In this document: positions 6,094-8,239 of the stretch, piece by piece
Layout of the letters: each line of letters begins with the position of its first letter
Numbering within the stretch: position 1 is the stretch's first letter
Assembly: GCA_021413595.1 (NCBI GenBank)
Contig: JAIOQD010000096.1
Coordinates: 1 to 8,239 of the forward strand
Reading direction: 5' to 3'
DNA from: Bacteroidota bacterium
GTDB taxonomy: Bacteria; Bacteroidota; Bacteroidia; 2-12-FULL-35-15
Length of the DNA: 8,239 bases
The notes under the pieces: generated by a model
What the model was told of the DNA's origin: nothing
Databases searched by the model: none
Seen by the model: only the letters and a program-made list of their open reading frames with translations
Position numbers and translations under genes: made by a program

Positions 6094-6669
6094 TTACTTT
6101 TCGTAAAAATGCATTTCTTTTATATAGTGCCAAACGGCTTCAGGCATAAAATAGCGCATATCTTTTTTTTCTTTTATAGCTTGTCTGATAGCTGTGGATG
6201 ATATTTCCATTAAGGGAGCATTCACAAATTTTATTTGAGGGTGATCTTTTAGTTTCCCGCCATCACTCACTGGTCGGGGATAAATATACAGTTGATGGTG
6301 CTTTAAAATTTCCTCATAATTTTTCCATTTATGAAAACTTTCCAGATTATCGGCTCCCATTATCAGCACAAATTCGTGTTGAGGATATTTTTCTTGCAGG
6401 TAAGTTAAAGTAACAATAGTATAGGATGGCTGCGGAAGGTTAAACTCAATATTGCTTGCTTTTAATTTTGTGTTATCTCCAATGGCAATATCCACCATTT
6501 GAAAACGCTGCTTTTCATCAAGGAGTGTGCTTTTGTTTTTTAGTGGATTATGAGGTGAAACAACAAACCAAATACGCTCTAAATCGGTATATTCAAGCAT
6601 ATAATTAGCAAGAACCAAATGCCCGGCATGGATTGGGTTGAACGAACCGAAAAACAAACCTATTTTCAT
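6094..6669 (-). CDS. nadD: Nicotinate-nucleotide adenylyltransferase
   Basis: NadD transfers AMP from ATP to nicotinic acid mononucleotide to make deamido-NAD+, the penultimate step of NAD biosynthesis in the cytoplasm. At 191 aa it has the usual length. The nucleotidyltransferase signature GSFNPIHAGH (8-17) is complete, with both histidines of the H-x-G-H ATP site (H14, H17). MGADNLESFHKW (104-115) is the conserved NadD block, and ISSTAIR (156-162) is the second phosphate-binding signature. The start at 6669 gives MKIGLFFGSF, the expected first strand, so no upstream extension is needed. Neighbours on the same strand are a TM2 protein gene 106 bp upstream and the lipoprotein gene 91 bp downstream; neither is linked to NAD synthesis. 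I see no clear TAnnTTTG box in the 106-bp gap before it. Confidence 0.95.
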   Translation of the reverse strand: MKIGLFFGSFNPIHAGHLVLANYMLEYTDLERIWFVVSPHNPLKNKSTLLDEKQRFQMVDIAIGDNTKLKASNIEFNLPQPSYTIVTLTYLQEKYPQHEFVLIMGADNLESFHKWKNYEEILKHHQLYIYPRPVSDGGKLKDHPQIKFVNAPLMEISSTAIRQAIKEKKDMRYFMPEAVWHYIKEMHFYEK

Positions 6670-6706
6670 ACTACTAAGAATTAAAGTGTACTAATATCGA
6701 ATTATA

Positions 6707-6756
6707 ACGAATTTATGAAACTGTAATTATCGTTTTTTTTCTTTTCGTAAATTCGT
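6707..6756. repeat. Inverted repeat (14-nt arms, 22-nt loop) between the TM2 gene and nadD
   Basis: ACGAATTTATGAAA (6707-6720) pairs with TTTCGTAAATTCGT (6743-6756) at 13 of 14 positions around a 22-nt loop containing a T8 run. The right arm also holds a tandem direct repeat TTCGTAAA TTCGTAAA (6745-6760 region). It begins 19 nt after the TM2 gene stop codon on the minus strand, so it could act as a 3' hairpin. No T-run follows on that strand, so it is not a standard intrinsic terminator. It is unrelated in sequence to the REP family near deoC. Confidence 0.6.
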
Positions 6757-6775
6757 AAAGATCTGTTTATCCCAA

Positions 6776-7225
6776 CTATTTGATCCACATAAAAAGATTT
6801 GGGTTGTTTTCATATTGCTCCATATCCTTGGCATTTAAAATCACTAAAAAATCAATTAAAGGAAGCAGTCCGAAACAGCCGCCAAACGTGGCAATGTATA
6901 TGATCGGAATCCATGGTTTAGTGCCCAGCATAACACGGTGAGCCCCTACAAAGCCAAAAGGGAAGGGGAAGGCGAAAAATGCACAAACCCGTTTCTTCTG
7001 TTTTAGGTCATTTGAGGGAAATACAGATAAAGGAGCAACATCTTTTAGGTTCAATTGAAGCACTAAAGTATCTGTGGTGATTGAAGTTAAAACAGAATCT
7101 CTAAACTGAAATTTTTGTTCACATATTGCAACACTGTCCTCTTCAAAAAAGGCGTTTGCTGAAGCTGTTGAAAAAGCAACAAACAATAATATTAAAAGGA
7201 GTATGGAACCTCTTGATTTGTACAT
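6776..7225 (-). CDS. TM2-domain membrane protein with signal peptide
   Basis: This 149-aa protein starts with a signal peptide (RGSILLLILLFVAFSTASANA, about 5-25). A roughly 50-residue exported stretch follows, then a TM2 domain: KKRVCAFFAFPFPFGFVGAHR (77-97) gives the first membrane helix and the G-x-x-G-x-H-R turn, and WIPIIYIATFGGCFGLLPLIDFLVIL (105-130) gives the second helix with the characteristic aspartate (D125). TM2 proteins are small two-helix membrane proteins without an agreed bacterial function, and Bacteroidota often carry several. It is unusual that the domain is preceded by a cleavable signal and an extracytoplasmic segment. The upstream gap holds a nested inverted repeat that must lie in its leader or promoter region. 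Confidence 0.82.
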   Translation of the reverse strand: MYKSRGSILLLILLFVAFSTASANAFFEEDSVAICEQKFQFRDSVLTSITTDTLVLQLNLKDVAPLSVFPSNDLKQKKRVCAFFAFPFPFGFVGAHRVMLGTKPWIPIIYIATFGGCFGLLPLIDFLVILNAKDMEQYENNPNLFMWIK

Positions 7226-7235
7226 ATTAGATCCT

Positions 7236-7338
7236 GATTACACTGATTTTTTTTAATGATTGCACCGATAACTTTGTACTATTTCAATTTCATCGGTGCA
7301 ATCATAGTTTTTGCTTTTTCTAAAATCGGTGTAATCGT
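7236..7338. repeat. Nested inverted repeat: four copies of a GATTrCACyGAT motif
   Basis: Four copies lie in the 123-bp gap between the sodA stop and the TM2 gene start. In order they are GATTACACTGAT (7236-7247), GATTGCACCGAT (7258-7269), its inverse ATCGGTGCAATC (7292-7303), and ATCGGTGTAATC (7325-7336). The inner pair extends to a perfect 14-nt inverted repeat (7256-7269 with 7292-7305) with a 22-nt loop. The outer pair matches at 11 of 12. The arrangement is a hairpin inside a larger hairpin, and the base differences (A/G, T/C) are shared by position within each pair. It could be a small non-autonomous repeat element, a 3' hairpin for sodA, or an operator for the TM2 gene. The sequence does not decide between these. 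Confidence 0.7.
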
Positions 7339-7348
7339 ATTCTAAAGC

Positions 7349-7978
7349 TTATTTTGCCTCTTTTAACAATTTGGCCATTTCGTTTTTATATAATTTCGTA
7401 ACTTCTGTCCAGTTAATTACATTCCAAAAAGCAGCGATGTAATCAGGACGTCTGTTCTGATAATATAAATAATACGCATGTTCCCAAACATCGATTCCTA
7501 ATACCGGTGTTCCTTTTACTTCAGCAACGTCCATTAACGGATTATCCTGATTTGGTGTTGAACTGATAGCTAACTTTCCGTCTTTTACAATTAACCATGC
7601 CCAGCCTGATCCAAAACGGGTAGTACCGGCAGCAGCAAATAATTTTTTAAATTCCTCGAAAGAGCCAAAAGCTGTATCAATAGCTGTAGCTAAGTCACCA
7701 GAAGGTTGACCACCGGCATTTGGTGCCATTAGGGTCCAAAATAATGAATGATTATAATGCCCACCACCATTATTACGAACAGCAACCGGATACTTCGAAA
7801 TGTTTTTACAAATCTCTTCAATGCTTAATTTTTCAGCATCAGTGCCTGCAATTGCATTGTTTAAATTTGTTACATAAGCCTGATGATGCTTGCTGTGGTG
7901 TATTTCCATTGTGCGGGCATCGATATGAGGTTCTAATGCATTATATGCATAGGTTAATTTTGGTAATTCAAAAGCCAT
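7349..7978 (-). CDS. sodA: Superoxide dismutase, Mn type (Fe/Mn family)
   Basis: This 209-aa enzyme disproportionates superoxide to oxygen and hydrogen peroxide, probably in the cytoplasm since there is no signal peptide. The four metal ligands are H27 (in [12 protein letters not shown]), H77 (in [11 protein letters not shown]), D163 and H167 (in DVWEHAYY). The gateway tyrosine is Y35. Q144 in TPNQDNPL sits at the position where Mn enzymes carry the active-site glutamine, and the region before the second ligand is GGGH, so Mn rather than Fe is the likely metal. A cambialistic enzyme cannot be excluded. RFGSGWAWL (121-129) and the C-terminal [19 protein letters not shown] (172-190) are family signatures. 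The length is typical and no residue is missing. It has its own promoter with a TACCTTTG box 46 nt before the ATG. Confidence 0.96.
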   Translation of the reverse strand: MAFELPKLTYAYNALEPHIDARTMEIHHSKHHQAYVTNLNNAIAGTDAEKLSIEEICKNISKYPVAVRNNGGGHYNHSLFWTLMAPNAGGQPSGDLATAIDTAFGSFEEFKKLFAAAGTTRFGSGWAWLIVKDGKLAISSTPNQDNPLMDVAEVKGTPVLGIDVWEHAYYLYYQNRRPDYIAAFWNVINWTEVTKLYKNEMAKLLKEAK

Positions 7979-8024
7979 GTTTTACAGAGTTTTAAGGTTA
8001 AAATTTTTTGTTTTAATTGCCCAT

Positions 8025-8032
8025 CAAAGGTA
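8025..8032 (-). promoter_or_regulatory. Bacteroidota-type -7 promoter element for sodA
   Basis: Read on the minus strand this is TACCTTTG, an exact TAnnTTTG match, 46 nt upstream of the sodA start codon. Transcription would begin around 8016-8020 and give a leader of about 40 nt. A TTG lies too far upstream to be an ideal -33 element; the expected position is T-rich. No operator palindrome for an oxidative-stress regulator is evident. Confidence 0.65.
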
Positions 8033-8239
8033 CAACATTTTGGTTTCTTGACTGAAAAAACAACTTGATAAAGATCACCGACAGTAAATTAAAAAAATCT
8101 CAACATTTACCCTAGAGGTATTTTGTTTGTAAGTTTAGAATAAAAAACGTTGCTATTTCAATTAAATCAGCAGTTTTGGTGGTATTTAGGAAGCGCTGTT
8201 TTTGCCTTTTTGTTGTGTAAATAGCTGTTTTTTTATGGA
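8033..8239. other. Intergenic stretch upstream of sodA, no gene recognised
   Basis: About 200 bases with stops in all frames and no homology I recognise. An ATG at 8235 stands too close to the window edge to be judged as a start. No hairpin with convincing arms and no REP copy was seen. Confidence 0.5.

Noticed and set aside
6198..6413. Plus-strand open frame of 71 codons inside nadD
   Set aside because: It is antisense to an unambiguous nadD; no leader or motif supports it.
7256..7320. Plus-strand intrinsic terminator: 14-bp hairpin followed by a T-rich stretch
   Set aside because: No plus-strand gene lies upstream within 2.5 kb, and the genes on both sides are on the minus strand, where no T-run follows the stem.
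7720..7995. Plus-strand open frame of 91 codons inside sodA
   Set aside because: It is antisense to the SOD active-site coding region; its His/Cys-rich composition mirrors the SOD codons on the other strand.

Overview
The window looks like a chromosomal segment of a Bacteroidota bacterium. The evidence is low G+C, A-rich leaders instead of Shine-Dalgarno sites before start codons, two good matches to the Bacteroidota -7 promoter element TAnnTTTG (TATCTTTG before deoC, TACCTTTG before the superoxide dismutase gene), and Bacteroidota-like gene content.

Left edge (1-544): the 5' part of a minus-strand gene for a secreted protein runs off the window start. A short divergent promoter region separates it from deoC.

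Plus-strand block (545-4633): deoC (2-deoxyribose-5-phosphate aldolase), a broken REP-associated transposase (RAYT), a complete NAD(P)-dependent aldehyde dehydrogenase of 490 aa, and a 295-aa ALDH-like protein with no catalytic half. The two ALDH proteins look like the separated N- and C-terminal halves of the two-domain ALDH16 enzymes. DeoC would release acetaldehyde and glyceraldehyde-3-phosphate from deoxyribose-5-phosphate, and the ALDH pair could oxidise the acetaldehyde. The gaps of this block carry one family of palindromic REP-like repeats with core AGGGTTTnAAACCCT. There are two near-perfect copies in inverted orientation (REPIN-like), one half copy and one decayed copy. Three of them end in GGGTAA 13-21 nt before the next start codon. 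The RAYT has lost the segment that should carry its catalytic tyrosine, so any mobility would need a transposase elsewhere.

Minus-strand block (4638-7978), in transcription order: sodA (Mn-type superoxide dismutase), a signal-peptide TM2-domain membrane protein, nadD (nicotinate-nucleotide adenylyltransferase), and a large uncharacterised lipoprotein. These do not form an obvious pathway. The gap after sodA holds a nested inverted repeat with four copies of a 12-nt motif. The gap after the TM2 gene holds another hairpin with the same geometry (14-nt arms, 22-nt loop). The last 207 bases show no recognisable gene.

Most noteworthy are the split ALDH16-like pair beside deoC, the REP/RAYT colonisation of that operon at its translation starts, and the nested inverted repeats on the minus-strand side. 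I see no CRISPR array, tRNA, rRNA or clear defence system.
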